Source of the DNA: Nocardia vinacea
Lineage (GTDB): Bacteria > Actinomycetota > Actinomycetes > Mycobacteriales > Mycobacteriaceae
DNA length: 64,000 nt
Assembly: GCF_035920345.1 (NCBI RefSeq)
Contig: NZ_CP109149.1
Location: 1,736,001-1,800,000, forward strand
Direction: 5' to 3'
Of this stretch, positions 63,627 to 64,000 are shown piece by piece. A program made the position numbers and the translations under genes. The notes beneath the pieces are model-generated. The model did not search any database. It was not told the origin of the DNA and worked only from the letters and a program-made list of their open reading frames with translations. The first letter of the stretch is position 1. Every line of letters begins with the position of its first letter.

Positions 63627-64000
63627 ATGCCGCGCCCACGGACCCATGACCCCGACACCGTGCTCGATGCCGCGGAGTCGCTGGCGGTGCGCTCGGGTCC
63701 GGCAGCGGTCACCATCCGCGCCGTCGCGGCGGCCACCGGCGTGTCCAACGGCGCGATCTATCACACCTTCGGCTCGCGCGCGGAACTGCTCGGGCGCAGC
63801 TGGTTACGGGCGGCTGGGCGGTTTCTGCGGATGCAGACCGAATCGGTCGAGGCGCATCTCGCCGCGAACGACGACACCCCATACGCGCTCGAGGCGGTCG
63901 TGGCCGCCGCCGAGACGCCGGTGGAGTTCGCGCGGCGATACCCGGACTCCTCGAAACTGCTGCTGACCGTCTCACGTGACGAACTGCTCGGCGACGAACT
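63627..64000 (+). CDS. TetR-family regulator, cut by the window end
   Basis: From ATG 63627 the frame reads PRPRTHDPDTVLDAAESLAVRSGPAAVTIRAVAAATGVSNGAIYHTFGSRAELLGRSWL, a TetR HTH, and continues open to the last base. The rest (QTESVEAHLAANDDTPYALEAVVAAAETP...) is the ligand domain. The transcript may be leaderless because the -10 box TATAGT ends seven bases before the ATG and no ribosome site exists. The operator 63597-63614 sits directly upstream. The C-terminus lies outside the window. Confidence 0.88.
   Translation, partial: MPRPRTHDPDTVLDAAESLAVRSGPAAVTIRAVAAATGVSNGAIYHTFGSRAELLGRSWLRAAGRFLRMQTESVEAHLAANDDTPYALEAVVAAAETPVEFARRYPDSSKLLLTVSRDELLGDE

Overview
The window is high-GC DNA from a mycolate-type actinomycete, most likely Nocardia or a close relative. 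The pointers are a mycolic-acid-cyclopropane-synthase-like methyltransferase, a mycothiol-type arsenate reductase, an F420/LLM-type oxidoreductase, a furA-katG pair, a cholesterol-oxidase-like GMC enzyme, two ECF41 sigma factors and many TetR regulators. No rRNA, tRNA, CRISPR array or intact insertion sequence was seen. Genus assignment is inference; I could not search a database.

Layout. 0-19.5 kb: ordinary chromosomal genes: a DUF4153-type membrane protein; a GAF/AAA/Fis activator divergent from a cyclopropane-synthase-like enzyme; a LOG-like protein beside an eroded gene; a TetR regulator fused to an alpha/beta hydrolase with two tandem operators; a TPP-riboswitch-controlled NCS1 transporter (CytX-like); DUF72, GCS2, PfpI, PNPOx, MmyB-type regulator and fructosamine-kinase genes; ECF41 copy 1; and a translationally coupled VOC / 56-aa / LLM operon facing a TetR gene. 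19.5-31.4 kb: an accessory-looking stretch with a truncated ROK gene, a P450 without the ExxR motif, an AraC regulator, a branched-chain-type ABC transporter whose two permeases and first ATPase are one polypeptide, ArsC, a scramblase-like protein and a TetR gene, interspersed with dead fragments (MetE-like, TetR tail, histidine-kinase N-terminus) and a three-copy 16-bp repeat.

31.4-46 kb: HugZ-like, lipase and SMP-30-like genes; ECF41 copy 2 divergent from its AhpD-like partner, with two identical TGTTACG-N16-CGTC promoters and the whole module bracketed by near-identical 33-34 bp repeats; a long hairpin terminator; a YdjM-like protein, DUF4913 and a membrane Ser/Thr kinase with DFN in place of DFG; isochorismatase; katG-furA with an endonuclease VII-like gene overlapping furA. 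46-64 kb: a YczE-like membrane gene and a flavin monooxygenase/cholesterol-oxidase operon that carry the same palindromic site at similar distances upstream; a LysR remnant before a GH15 trehalase-like enzyme; two molybdopterin oxidoreductases converging on a small gene; a crotonase and its TetR repressor sharing a TATGG-N6-CCATA operator; an alpha/beta hydrolase; a Na+/H+ antiporter with a C-terminal UBP zinc finger; and two further TetR genes, the last cut by the window end.

The window is rich in regulation that can be read directly: at least eight intergenic palindromes sit beside their likely regulators. The strongest new leads are the shared palindrome linking YczE to the sterol-type oxidase operon, the TetR/crotonase operator pair, the ECF41 promoter pair with flanking repeats, the TetR-hydrolase fusion and the triple-fused ABC transporter surrounded by gene debris.
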